Source of the DNA: Stichopus chloronotus
Taxonomy: Eukaryota; Echinodermata; Holothuroidea; Aspidochirotida; Stichopodidae
Direction: 5' to 3'
NCBI GenBank assembly: GCA_021234535.1
Contig: CM037838.1
Coordinates: 18,359,009 to 18,423,008 of the forward strand
DNA: 64,000 nucleotides
Positions within the stretch are counted from its first letter, which is position 1, and the number at the start of each line of letters is the position of its first letter. Made by a program: the position numbers and the translations under genes. Under the pieces are notes generated by a model. The model searched no databases. It was not told where the DNA came from and was given only the letters and a program-made list of their open reading frames with translations. Below are positions 44,758 to 58,900 of this stretch, piece by piece.

Positions 44758-45689
44758 CTACGTCATAGCCTCTGCTGCACTACTCAAAAATTTGGGCTGG
44801 TTTAAACGATCTGTATCAGTACACGAAGACTCTGAGCATACTGAAAGTTTTTGACATGTAGTTTCATATCTTTAAAGGAATATTTAGAATATTACCTATC
44901 CTGTTCTTTTAACTTGTACTTCTGACAAAATATATCATATGGAATCACTGGTTTTGAATCTCTACGCTAACTGGGAAGGAACCTTCAGGCAACTTTTACG
45001 TGACATATAGTTAGTGTCCCAACTAAGTGGTCTCTTTTTTGTCAGACTTTTTCAATTAATAGCAGATGGTGAGGTCATATCTCTCATTCTGTGCAACCGC
45101 GATTTGCTATCCAATGAGACATCCCCCCCCCCCCCCCCGCGCCTATCATACTATTGGAATGAACATGTGGAATTAACAACTATTATTTCAATATAATAAT
45201 TCGCGTATGTTTCTTCTCTTAAATGGAAGATGACTTTTAATCCTTTAGTCAGTTCAGTCATACAATCCATGGAGTTTGCTAGTTGTCATGGTAAAATGTA
45301 AAAAAAAAATGTAGGCCCTCGCCCTGCTGGATTCTTTCGCTACTGTGAGTTTGTTGACTTCCTTTCATAAATTACCATGAAATATTTATTAAGTCTGACA
45401 CAAACTATTTAAAGCACAAAGTGTCCCACATTTGTGTGTTTGATGCATGCCGGAACGGGATCATAAAGCGGGTTGGGAATCGGAGAAAAAAAAGTGCGAC
45501 TGATCGGGCTCGATAAGTTGAAGTTCATCATGAGATAACGCGCACGAGACCAGGTCATGAGGCCGCCCTCAGCAATCCAATCTTTACCAGAACTTATTTA
45601 GACTAGAAATAGTTTTAAACTAAGTTGTTTACTGGAATATATTGATACCTACTAGTGCCATGCAAGTAAATATTGCTGATTCGTTCTTC

Positions 45690-45975
45690 CTAATTACTAA
45701 TTTGTTATTGTAGTATTAATATGTTATGATATGTTAAGATTATTTCATTACAAGTCGTTAATTTGTAATAGCATATTAAACAAATTTACAAAATATTACT
45801 TTGGGGTAACGGAATAACAGTTTGCGATGACAAATTACTACTTTGTTAAAACAAGGTGCTAATTTGCTATTGCAAAACAAGTTACTATTTTTTATTAAGA
45901 ATTAATAATCTGTGATTACATATTAATAATCTGTGTTAACAAATTAATAAGTTGTTATAACAAATTAATAGTTTA
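45690..45975. repeat. Degenerate AT-rich tandem repeat
   Basis: Words such as AAATTACTAATTTGTTATTG and ACAAATTAATAATCTGTGAT recur at irregular spacing. Nearly all A and T, so significance is modest. Confidence 0.5.
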
Positions 45976-46729
45976 AGATTTTCTCTCGCATGAGCATAAT
46001 TGGAAGAAATCTAAATTTCCATGGCAAATGTAACGTACCCTCGACAGGTGAGATAAGGGAATTTAAAAAAATGAGGTGTTAAAAAAACTGAAGTTGATTT
46101 TTGGCTTCGGCCTAATGATTCTTGTCTATAATTTATAGCATAGTCCATGAAATCAGTCAACCAATCGTGTCCTCTTTCAGGGTGAACAAACACCGAACCT
46201 AGGTTCACAGCGGCAAATAGCTGTTTCTCTAATCCAGTATAAATAGAGAACAGCGATGGGTCACCAAAACGCGCTGCTGTACAGTACACTAACGTTAGTC
46301 TATAGTATCCTAGTAAATTAAAATGTAGACACTACTTATCTGCTGCAGCAGTAACACTCAGTAGTCTAATGACAGTAACGACATTTGTGGTAACTTGTGC
46401 GCTAGGTGCACATTTCTTATCTGTTGATGTCCTTGATGTACGAACTACGAAATATTTCTCAAAATAATTTACCTCAACTGACTGATAGACATTTGTCCGC
46501 TATAACACAGTGCAAATAACAAACAAGAAGACGCACAGTCTACCGCACATGGGAACCTGCGGCTAGCTGCAAACAATTGTGATTTGTCTCTTCAAATCAA
46601 TGCACGGAAGCAGTACAATAGGTTTGTAAATTACTTTAATATCTTAGTTACTTTTGGCACTGTAATTTTGGGGGCATTTTCGTTTCTCACGAGGGGGGGG
46701 GGTGATTTTTTTTGTCTTAATTGCATTCC

Positions 46730-48740
46730 TTAAGCTTTTCGGCTGACAATCTCTTTCCGTTGTGTTCAAGTACAGGCCTTACAGTTATGGGTAGAAACGT
46801 TATTGTTAAAACCTTTGGCTTATCCCAACTAGTGTATCTTTTTCTAATCCGGCCAAATCCTTCTCATAAATTTATTAACGAACTTCGGGGCACTATTTTA
46901 AATTTTATATGGTCCAGATATCCGGAAACAATTAAACGTACTTCGCTAGTGTAAAGCATCGAAAACGGTGCACTTAAGACAATGCGCATGCAAAACTGAA
47001 ATTTGGTCTAAAAGGGACTTGGGTTAAACGTTATTTCAATGATTCTGAAAGCCTATGGGAAGTTTTCTTTGATCGCTATTTGCATGTGTGGAAGACAATT
47101 TCTTTTCTTATGTAACTGTTGTAACAGTGATATCTAGAACAAATATCCAAACTCTTTATTCAACAGGCTGTTTCGGCCTGGTGTAAGATCTTCTATGTTT
47201 TAAGTGACAACTGTGGTAATAATACTCTTTGGAATAATTCACATATTCGTGTAGTCCATTGAATAGTGTTTTATTATTATCTTTATGACAAAGGAGTAAA
47301 GTATGTAAAAGATCTTTTTGACGAAGACGGTAACTTTAAAAACGGAGACTTTAAGTTTAAAAACGAAATTGTGTAAGTTAGCAGAGTTCCCTTTTTCTAG
47401 ATACATATAGGTATTCCACATAGCATTGCCTGTCATTGGGGGCATGCGAATTTGCGCAGTGATGAATCTCCTAATGAAAAAATCCTTTGGTACGGAAAGG
47501 TCATACATATTTCCTCAATTTCCGAGTTTTTTTTTATTCACATTATTTACAAAATATTGTTCAAGTTCCAACCTCTAGAAAGAAGTGGGAGGATTGTTTC
47601 AATGAAATTAGTAAAGAAGACTGGAAGCAAACAAATCTATAAAGCCCCGTGGTGCAGTGTCACGGAGGCAAGGATTATCTATTTTAAATTTAAAGGGAAA
47701 CAGGGCGTTTAGAATACGCCAACATTTCATTCAAACGCAATATCTTCAAACATTATTAAGCCAGTTAGTCTTATCAATAAACATCTGGGAAAGTTTCATC
47801 TCCTCTAAACATTACGCATGGGATGAGTAATGAAAGATGCATCATTTAAATTTTGGAAAGTTTGGGTGAAATATTTTTGTTGAGCATCAAATAAGTGCAT
47901 TTCTATCTGTGAGAAACTTACTTCTGGGAACGAAGCGCACTGTCCTTGCTTATTCTATGTCCACCAACTTTGATTTTAAAAATATGATTGTTTTCTGTAA
48001 AACGAACGCTTCATTCCCCTTTAAAGGCGTAACGCATCACCCCACGCTACATGTTTAGCAAAAAGAAAGCGAAATTGGTTCTAAGTTACAGTTTGATTGA
48101 ATTTCTAGTCTTTGATTCGAATTTGAAATTAGAAAGATGCAGAGCAGCTTATATTACACAGTGCACACAGGGATCCATCGTTTTGATTACACATGTGGAG
48201 GAATTTTAGACAGACTGAGGGAGGGACTAGACGTAAGTAGTTGGGAGAATTGAAACTGTCTGGGATAATGAGTATTTGTCTTTAAATTGTTCCCACCAAT
48301 ATTCTTTTAAGTTTAACGAGAAAAGTGAACTCTCCCCTTTGTGCGTTTTGTGTGTTATACATGATTAGTCATTAGATCATATATTCTGCGGTTGCCCTGA
48401 CACATCCTCATTTAGCCTATTCTAGATACTGAAAGAAGAATTTTAAACACACAATTCTTCTTTTAAAAAATTTTTATCCTGGATTTATGTGACATAAACC
48501 ATCCATACGGCATTTTAATTTTCCATATGAATTCTTATACATTTATAATTATAAAAGGAAATATTGTAGGCCAGTGATTGACGATTTGCTTTAAAATTTA
48601 AGTTTTCCATTTCCATTGAGAAGTTCATCTATCTAAAAAAAAAAAGAAAGACCCGTATCAAGGGGAAGGTTAATTTCGCACAGTTTTGCCAAGTTTTCTC
48701 ACTTTGTCCTGAACTATTTGTAAATTCAGTTCATTTGTAA
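46730..48740 (+). mobile_element. L1-type LINE ORF2 C-terminal remnant, split by a MITE
   Basis: Conceptual pieces match the end of L1 ORF2: GRNVIVKTFGLSQLVYLFLI, INELRGTILNFIWSRYPETI, WVKRYFNDSESLWEVFFDRY, LWNNSHIRV, KGVKYVKDLFDEDGNFK, and after the MITE a degraded CxxC...H...C segment (SPLCVLCVIHD then DHIFCGCPD, 48336-48400). Many stops and shifts; no intact frame. Confidence 0.75.
47690..48024. mobile_element. TTAA-bordered MITE inserted in the L1 remnant
   Basis: Starts TTAAAGGGAAACAGGGCGTT and ends TTCCCCTTTAA; 335 bp, non-coding. Its first 170 bp match the reverse complement of the right half of the copy at 60111-60463. Confidence 0.75.
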
Positions 48741-48759
48741 TGTAACATTTTGCTTGTTT

Positions 48760-49800
48760 TCTTTTCTTTTTTACATATAAAATAGTTATGCTAGTTTATT
48801 GATTTGTTAGGCTAATCGATTGCAGATGTATATATTTAGACAAGCAAGTTAAAAAAAATGGAGGAAAAGAAAGCAGTACACGGCTACCGGTACATTGATA
48901 TAAAGAGCGGACTAAGAGAGAGTGACAAAGGACACAGTTACGAGAACGTAATGTGTTTTCACTTGGTCAATACGCCACGTTAATAGTAACGTTCTTCTAT
49001 TTGTATCCACATACGTTGATCAGTGCTCTTCAAGAGCTATGTCCTTCCTACTTCCAATATCCCGTAAAAGAATAAATTAACCCAGGCAGTTCTCATTTTT
49101 GGAATATATCCTTCAAGTTCGTTCTCTCTGTCACAGGAATGCAAGAGCTATACTGTGTTCGGTGCAGGTCATAGGTCACTTCGGAGCAGAAAAGAGCAAA
49201 CGTGCAAATAAAAGAGGCTGTGCAGTGGGTGCACGTGCCCACCCCCCCCCCCCCCACCTCCTATCAGAGCAGATATTCCAAAATTGATCAATTGTGCCGC
49301 TAATGTTACATCGCAGGTATCCCACTGTTGCTCCCCTCGCCAAGGCATTTGATATAGCACCTCGCGCACACCATATTGAGAGTACTTTTTTACATAAATT
49401 CCTTAGATGAACACACCCCGTACAATGCTTGAATCTATAGTGCACCTCCAGACACAATTCCTGGATCGTTCAGTGGGTCAGGTATCTATATGTACCATTT
49501 ATCTATGTGTTTCCTTATGTTTTGATGAATTTTGAGACAGTTTAATGCAGTTAAATATCACTTAGTATCACTAACAGTGAAACCTTGCAGTCCATATTTA
49601 CATACAGAAACTTTCTTAAAAGATATTTAATTTTAACTCATCTCCTTGTTGATATAATAGTAAGTCTTACATTCAGTTTAAAGATGCACTGGGTGCAGCA
49701 CTTGTGAGATTGGATTCTTGTTTCAATGTTTATTCAGATACTGATACCGTTATTATAATCGTTGCAAACTTGCATTGAGGCAAAGTAAGAAGGAACTTCA
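48760..49800. other. Upstream region of the monooxygenase gene
   Basis: A C run lies at 49243-49256. A possible splice acceptor TTATTCAG ends at 49736, so a non-coding exon may precede the ATG. No clear TATA box. Confidence 0.4.
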
Positions 49801-49805
49801 GGATC

Positions 49806-49917
49806 ATGACGAAGACTGTAGCCATCGTGGGAGCAGGTCCGAGTGGATTAGCAGCCATCAAAGCCTGTCTGGAAGAAGGGCTTTCACCGACTGCTTTCGA
49901 AATGAGAAGCAAAATAG
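49806..49917 (+). CDS. FMO exon 1, FAD-binding motif
   Basis: [20 protein letters not shown], the beta-alpha-beta FAD fold at the very N-terminus as in all FMOs, through FEMRSKIG. The donor is GTATAC, phase 1. Confidence 0.9.
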
Positions 49918-52900
49918 GTATACTAATTGCCCTTGATGATATTTGCCAATGATTCCGTATTACATGAATCATATAATTAAAACGTCAATGGCTGAACATT
50001 ATGGCAATGTGGATATGAAAAATCGAAGGTGGACCTTAGACTTAAAAGTGACTGATTTCAGTGAAAAAAATTTATACGACTCTCACCTGTTGAACTTCAT
50101 TCCCAACATGAAAGCCTTTGGTTACACCAAAGATATTTCACTATAAGTATGGTAGGCCTATCTAAGTAGAACTATTATTTCTAAGAGATCAGTTTTGTCG
50201 TCCCACGAATCTCGTTATTCTATATCAGGAAGAACAAAATGTCTTTTGGTTTAGGATTTTACGTAATCAATTGAAGACACCATGACATCACTCTGTATAC
50301 TGCATTATTCTCAAGATCTGAAAATCTTACAAGCAGGGCTAAAGGTTGTTTAAAGTGCAGATCATATTATTTTACAAGGTTTGGTATCAGCTTTATAAAC
50401 TATGGTTGCACACTGGTGATACATGTATATTGTAAGGGACAAGTGCATTTCATAATGTCATAGTTATTCTCAAAATTGTGCGGGAAACTAGATCAGGCAG
50501 GCAGCTATCTCTCCATCACCATCCAAGTTATTGTCGATTGCTACACCCTGCTCAACGAGTTCCTACACAAAACTGATATCGAGCATAAATAATCCAAGCG
50601 TACGTATGACCTTATACCCTAAAACGCATCAAAATATCTCGATTTGACATTGCCACAAACACTTCTAAATGAATATCTTCAAAAGCCACTACTCTTCATT
50701 ATTCAAGGCTTTTGGCTAGTCGTGGATTTTACTCCCACACTAATATGATTTTCAGATTGCACGATTAGTTTTGCTTGTAATTTTCAATTTTTTTTTTTTT
50801 TTTTGGTTTTCTCTAGGTGGAATGTGGAACTATGAGGAAGACAACTCTTTGACGTCACGAGGTCGTCTCTACAAGTCTTTGATTACCAACACCAGTAAAT
50901 CTTTCTCCTGTTTTAGCGACTTTCCCCTTCCTAGGGATGCTCCACCCTTCTTGAGACATGACGAGTACCTCAAATACTTCCATGTGAGTGTTACTTAAAG
51001 TACACTTCTCAAATTTTATTGGTTATGCCAAATTGAATTATACTGTCTTTATAATCATTCATTGTAAATGTTGTTTACTGTTCCATGTAAAAATGTGTAC
51101 ACTGGCCGCAGTTCAAGGGTAGACATGTAATAAAGTAATCATAGGAGACCATTGTCGCGTGTTTATCGAATGGCACCTTTATTTCTTAACTAAATAATGA
51201 TCTTCACATCCAGTACAAATATAGAATTCATTCTTCTAGGAGGGAATTCTAGGAGTCTGATACTCAGAGCAGAAAGGGGCTGAGCAGGTGGGAGTATCTG
51301 TAGGGCTTGGATCTGTGCCTTGATATCACCCAGTTCTTCAAAAAAACGTGAAACCATCCTGTTCTGCCTTAATCTCCATCTCCTGGACCCCTTTAGGTGT
51401 GCCGTGGGTCCTCTGTCACTGAGACCAGGCTTCAACTATTTCCTCAAAGCGCTCCTTAGTAGGAAACTTCTACCAACCTTGGTGGTGTCCCTTGTTTTTG
51501 TCGTACTTTCAGGTTTGACACCGGAATTTCAATGTGAATACAGCTCGTTGCAAACTGCAAAAGCCTATTAGGCGATCAGCGTTCCTACTGGGTACCTCAC
51601 CAAACTGGTAGGCCTGGTGCTCAGTGGGGCTATTAATCTCATTTTGCCAGCACCCTAGCCTATCCACCAATGGGGAATCATATGATGATGGCATGCTGTG
51701 ATAGATTGCTTTGGATCAAATTGCCAACACAGTGTATAATTTCTTGCGTCAATGCCATCTTGGCTACTCACATGGCATACTGTCAACCACTATGATGCCT
51801 CTGTTTGTGCTGCTGATTAGTAAACTTACGATATTTCCTGTATCAGCTGTTTTCCCTCCTTAAATGGTTGGTTTCAAATGTCTGTCAGGTCTTACCAGGT
51901 GGCATTTCAAGTGATTGAAGTCAATGAACTATTAATTAAAGGAAGAATTTTAGCGCTCTTCTCCTCATGGTATCTAGCTTCACAATCCCAGACTCTCACA
52001 ACCCCCAGTCCTTGAGCAGTCATACAAGGCCCAGATGACTGTGGCATGATCGACAGCTAGAGAAACTGGGTGCTTGGGAATATTTTAAACAATGTAAGAA
52101 ATAGCACTCTCTCATGACCACAAAAACATGCAAGACGAGCAGGTACTAATGCACAGCTGGAGTAGTCAGCATATGAGTGGTCTGATATAATTGTTTTACA
52201 AAATGTTTTCAACTACTAGAAGTAATAACAGAAAATCGGAAATAATATAACAATGTGGTGGGCTGTAAATAAGGAGATACCAATTTGCAATGCGATTGTC
52301 ACTGCCTGAGCGATTTACAGCTATTCACAGTAAAGGGTCACTGCCGCAGGAAACAACTGCAGACAATCATTTGTTTTCGTCTCAGATGTTTGATATTGTG
52401 TTAGATGTGGGATATTGTCAGGGTCACTAGATTTGACAACCTAGACAGCTGATGGTTATTGTATAAATTTATGGTCCAAACGTACAAAAACAGCTTGATG
52501 CATTTGACCTTAACCCTCATAGCACCATTCAATGGGAAATGGACCCTGAACATCAATGCCTGCAGGTAGGTCAGTTCATCTCCAACAAGCTTGGCAGCCA
52601 TGATAGCAATACAATTTATACCCACCTTTAAGTTTTATTAATTAATACCAATTAAAGGGAATCTTAATGAAGAAAATGACACATACAGTATCCTTGTTGA
52701 AGTCACAGCAATATTCATATCCTTGTGAAGCCGTGATTTAAAAAAAACAGAATTGAATATTCTATCACAAATAAATAAGAGGCAAACAGATATACGAAGA
52801 TTTTCAGATACATGCAGTTTAAAAGAAAGTTCAAGTAAAATTTCTAAACAACATTTGAAGTTTTTGCAGAAAATTAAAACAAAGAGAAGGGTGATGCAGA

Positions 52901-55900
52901 TGAAATACCATCCACAGACAAAATATCATTTAATTACGGTAAAGTTACTGTATTTCAGTTCAGTTCCAGTAACATACTTTTCAACCTGGTCCATTCCTTC
53001 ACACAAAGTGTACACGTGAGAACACTACCTCCATGTTTGACATGTTGTGGGCTTGTTAAATTTGTAAGATCGTTTTCCCTTTACAGTATCTCAATGTTGG
53101 CAAATGTTGTTGGTGTTTGCTGTGCCACCTTAATCTAAATTATTAATAAGCCAAGTCACCAGTTTTGCTGTCCACCATTGATTGATATCGCCAGTTCTAT
53201 CAATGTGTTTATTTTACACAAGTTTATGATTAACCATGAATCAACCATGGAACTTGCCTTCATTTGTTTTAAGATATACTTTTACTTTAACCGCTGAGCT
53301 TCAGTCTCGAAGCTTTAGGCAGTTTGTGTGTGTGTGCCTGTGTGTGCGTGTGTGTGTTTTAATTTTCTGTTGGGTGGTACTTTGGGCGTATTTTTGTATT
53401 TTTTTTTTATTTAGAGAGACGACAATAATTTAACATTTTTTTCCTTCTTGAATTGACAAAGTCACAAGCTGATTTCTTCTGAAAATTTGTTTCTTTCATG
53501 TTAGAATTACGCCGACAACTTCAAGTTAAGGGATTATATTCAGTTGAACACTAAAGTCATCAAAATAGAACAGGCAGGGGATTATGACGTCACCGGAAAA
53601 TGGACTCTGCACGTCGGTCAAGATGGTGGCGACGTCGTCACCAAAACCTACGACTTTGTGATGATATGTAGCGGTAATTTTTCGGAACCTAACATACCGG
53701 CTATACCTGGTAGGGACGAATTTCGTGGAGAAGTATCGCACACCTCCCAATATCGTGACAATAAACCGTTTGCAGATAAAAATGTCCTTGTGGTTGGTAA
53801 GTGCATGTTAGCCATGTACAGAGAGCGCAGTAACCATTTATTTTTCATTTCGTTCCTTTTTTTTTTTGGCATGAGAGATGACTTTTCACAGTTTGAGTTA
53901 TAGCTCCATGTTTATAGGTATGCAGACATCTTGCAATTGTTTACATTTTTAGTGACAGCTTCAGTACAATAGTGATTTAAACTTACACAGTATGTTGATC
54001 TTGTTGCCTACAAAAAAACATTTCATACTAGCATCAAAGAACACTCTAAAAGCAAGCAAAAAAGTGGAGTTCACTCCAAAAGGAGTGTGTTGAGGGACGG
54101 TCATGGACCACTCTCAGTACGAGTGAATCCAAATAGAGCAATACACGTGGAGTGAAATGTCACTCTTTGGAGTGGATTTTTACTCCATCCCTTTTAAAAA
54201 TTCACTTTTGGCACGAGTGATCCCTCAGTACATTCTTGAAGTGAATTTCACTCTTTTACTTCTAGCATACAGATTTAACAATTAACAGGAATGGTGAAAT
54301 CATCCTCAGTAATTTAGGAGTACGTACTCCGAATAAATCAGAGCCTTTGTAAAACAATTGGAGTGCCTTGTCATTACCAGATATAGACAGTCATTGTATA
54401 CTGCTTTATCGGTCAAAAAGAGACAACCGCAAGCGCTCCGAGTGTCCTCAAGCTGACTATGTTGTAATCACAAAACGTGATCGACGGTAACAGTGAGCGT
54501 GTGTACAGGACAGAACTAATCCACGTATCCTGGCCATGACCAAAGGGAAATAAGGCACAATATTATCATATTGTTGGAGATTTTTCTTTGTAGATGCAGG
54601 CTGTGATAGATCACGTCTCTTACTAAACAGTGATCTAATGATCTTGGAGGGGATTTGTGGGCTGGACCACTCCCCCTCCTAATTAAAAGAGGTCAGGCTA
54701 CGAACTGTAATGAGTGGACGTGAAGCATCAAACTAGTGATGCATCATAGTCGTTCATGCACAACCACAATAATATAAAAAACACACTCAGACCGTAATCA
54801 TTGAATCAAATTGACAATTGTAATCAACTCTCTCTCTCTCTCTTTGTCGTTTCCAAAGGTGAGAGCTTTTCTGGCTTGGACATTGCCGCAGAAATTAGCA
54901 AGGAAGCCAAACAGGTACATTTGCATGAAGATCCTTCGGGATGCTTACTGCCATACTTGACTGTCTCAGTTTTGTTTATGATAGTCTAAATAAGTTTGTT
55001 TCACTTCAAGAAATCTGAGGTAGAATTTGCCAACGTTTCTCACTGTGTCGAGGGCTGACGTCAGATCCGACGTTGATGTTAAGTGCGTGCAGAAATGGGT
55101 TTGAACTACGAGTCAATCCTCACATAATGTCAAACAAGTTAATGATTTCTCGAGAGGACACACCCGAACTGGAGAGTATGTCAGTGGTTGTTTTTATTAT
55201 TTCAAGACCTATAAAGCACTTTTAGTGAAACATTATTCAAAGGTGCTTTACAGTGCACTGGAAAAAACGTATCGTTAACATATGTACAAGCAACATGTAG
55301 ACGAAACAGTGCACACATCGTGTACACAACTTCCAACAAACAACACAGTACTTAAAAGTAGTAGTATAGGCAAATACGTTTTTTGATTGCATCGTGTAGG
55401 AATAGTCTTCTTGAAACAAGTGATTTAGTTACCCAAGCAAAAGAGGGGAGAATGAGATGGAACTACATGCATAAGCAGTCATATTCATGTCCGTATCTTA
55501 CGCCAGTTTTTTTTTTTCAGGAGATGTGCAGGTCTGCGGTATGAGCGAACTTGGCGGGGTCAATTCATTGCAGAGACTGATGCAGTGTCTGACCATGGAA
55601 CTATTACACAAATATCGGTCATGATTTGAGGCGAATGTTCAGGTAGACTGGTGCACAGTGATAACTTTGCAGCCAATCCAAACATGATACAGTGCAAGAA
55701 GGCAGATGTGCCTTCTTGAGACGATACAAGCTAACATGACAGTACTTCATCATGTTATCATCTTGCATCATGCGGAAGATCTTTTCGAGACGTGATTTAA
55801 ATGCAAAAATGGCAAGGACAAGATGGACCTACCTGTATTGCCATGAATATGCATACTTCGTATCTTAAACCGTTTGTACCAGATATGTCTTTCCTATTTT

Positions 55901-58900
55901 CTTTTCTCTCTCTCGATGAAGGTATACCTTTGCGTGGTCGACGGGTTTTGGGTCTTTCAACGTCAAGGAGTTGACGGCTGGCCTTACGATTTCAGCCTCT
56001 TTAGGCGGCTCCATCTCACTCACCTACCGACCAGACTCATGCTATTCATCGCGGAGAGGTTTCTGAGGAGTAACATCAACTACGACGCTCTGGGGATCAC
56101 ACCCAAGCGACGGGCCTTCCAGAGCAACTTCGGAATCAACGACTTCTTGGTGTCCCAGATGATGTGCGGCAAAGTCAAAACTGCGCCGAAGATTAAGAGT
56201 TTCCGCGAAAATGGCGTCGAATTTGTGAACGGGGAGACACTGGACGGATTAGACTGTGTCGTTTACGGTACTGGCTACAGAGTGAAGACTCCTTTTATTG
56301 ACGACGGTATCCTTTCCGGTAAATGTATTATCATTGAACTCTTCGCTTCATTGTGCTACTTGTGTTGCGTTGCTTTTCCCATTCTCCTTTCTCTAATCAA
56401 CCTCACAAAATTCGGTGTAGTGGCTTCCAACCACGGATGATGTACCAATGATTCATGTGCACCACATTGACCGGACATTATACAAAAGGTAACCAACTTC
56501 ACCAGTGTTATCAAGAGGTCATGAAACAAGCCCCTTGAAATATCGTCGAATTCGCTGAGGTCGTCATGGGACGACATTTATTGGCTAAAATAGTTTATTT
56601 TTAGCTGGAACGAAAATGTTCATGGTGAAAAATGTCCCCCGGCGTAATCCTGCCCATGGTACTGAACGTTCCGTTCAACTATGCCGTCAGACATTGAGTA
56701 CATTTGATATGTAATAAGGGATACAAGAAGAACGAATCACTTCCGTTAAAGTTATAATATTTACAGGTACATCCTTAAAGGGGCTCATTGAGTTGATATC
56801 AATAAAGATTGTGGTGATTTTGAAGGGTACAAACACATGACAATACTTTTACAATTAGCATAAGTAGTCACGTATCACATCCAGTAGTTATAGAAACTAT
56901 CAACATTTTCTAATTTTTTACTGTTCCTTGAAGTGGTTGAGCGCACGTGAATATAGAACTAATATGAAAAGTGTCTGTCACGAATTTTTTAAAAACCAAA
57001 TTAAGTCGTTGATTACTTACTCATTAATGTTCCATTTTATGTGAAACATTGCGATTCTCTGAGTTTGACCACTTGTGGTTCGTACGTGAAGGGAACTTGA
57101 CAGGTCTAGGAAATTTAAATGAATTTTACGAAACAACTCAAAGGGCCTCTTTAATTTCAATAGAAAATGTGTACATAGATATATGAAGTGCATATGGGAA
57201 ATGGGGGTATTTATTTTGTAGAAAGAGTGTGACTGTAACAACTTTATTTTTAAGAAACAAGGCTAAATCAATATACAAAGACAAAAGAAAGAGAGAACAA
57301 CCAACAAAGAAAGCAAAACAAAAGGGGAAAAAGAAGTATAATGAGTAACAAGTGAAAATAATCCTTTTTACAAATTAAATAGGTTGTAAGCTTTCTTTTA
57401 AAAGTGTTCAAGCATTTGCTGTGATCAGGGATGGAATTCCAAATATTTATTCCTAGTTATCTAGTACTTGTTTTCTTAGTATTTTATTTTAAAAACAAAA
57501 GTGGTACGGATATTGTGTGACCAGCGAGTTTCGTAGTAATTAACGTCAACAAGAAATTTCAACTAATGTTAGAAAATTGAAGGAAAATGTCTAGTAACCA
57601 ATTATACATGAAAACTGCGATCACAACGGTTAAGATTCTTCCATGTTAACACGTTGAATTTCGCAAAGAGCAATGTGTTGGGGTAATGACGGGGTTTGCT
57701 GATGGGACGGATACATCTTTCTTTCTGAAACCTACATTTGAATTTTTTTTACATCTAAAGATGACTTATTCACACAAAAGCAATTTCGTGTATTATCAAA
57801 TTCAGCCTGAATAGTTTCCATCAAGACTGTCTGATCACTTTCAGTGAGAAGAAAAGGTTTTTGTCAACAGCGTAAGAAATTGCGTGTCGCCTATCTCTGA
57901 GTGTAGCCTATTTATGCTAATCACCGGCATATATGATGAATAATAACGGACCCAGAATAGATTCTCGTCGGACGCTATGATATTAGAATTGATGTTTCTA
58001 ATAGCAACACATTGCTCTCGGTCAGGGAGGTATAGCTGGAAATCCAACTTTAAGTTCAACACCTCTTATTCCATACTATTATACTTTACTGAGTAAAAGG
58101 TCGTGATGCAAAGTATCAAATGCCTTTGAAAGGTCGAGAAAGGTTCCAGATACATATTGATTCTTCTTTGTCGTGTAGCTGGAAAAATAAAAAAAAGTGA
58201 TCCGTTAAAAGTATTACATATTTCTTTAGCATCAGAAACTATATCACCGTCGTGGGAAATTTGATCAATGGAATTTACATCACTCTGTCGACGTAGAAGA
58301 CGATTAACAGAGCGCCATGTACCTTTGGAATCGTTACTAGAGTTATGAAAAAGTGAGCTGTAGAATCTATTTTGAGCACACTCTGTAACAGCTAGTAAGC
58401 TATTGCGAAAAAGCTTGTAATCATTAAAATTTTGTGCAGTGCGATTAGTTAGATATTTCCTATAAAAGCGTTTCTTTGTCTTACATGAATTTAAGTACCT
58501 GCTGAAATTCACTCCTCACTAGAGCAAGTCGTTCTTACATTACTTGGGACGAGAGGGAAGCAACTGTTAAAATGATGAACAAAAAATATCATTAAACGTA
58601 GTAAATGCTATGTCAGGATCAGTACACTTTAAAACATCTTTCCAGATCTCATTACGTAACGAAGTATCAAAAAGATCAATGGTCTAGCTGGAATGACCAT
58701 TCGTTTGTACGTCATACGTGGTGATCTTGGATTTTCATCAGTAAAATCTATTTCAGATATAGTTTAAATAGGAAAGTAAATAGGATAGTAAATAATTCCT
58801 GTAGTTGAAAAAGGCGTTAGAAAATCTAATTTCGATGATTAGTGATTCGACAATACCGTCAGTTAAGGTGCAAAGATCAGGACGAAGTTTATAACTGTGC

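Noticed and set aside
51190..52625. Minus-strand fragments resembling retroviral-type gag or integrase
   Set aside because: Only vague composition and one loosely integrase-like phrase; no catalytic or zinc motif, so not called.
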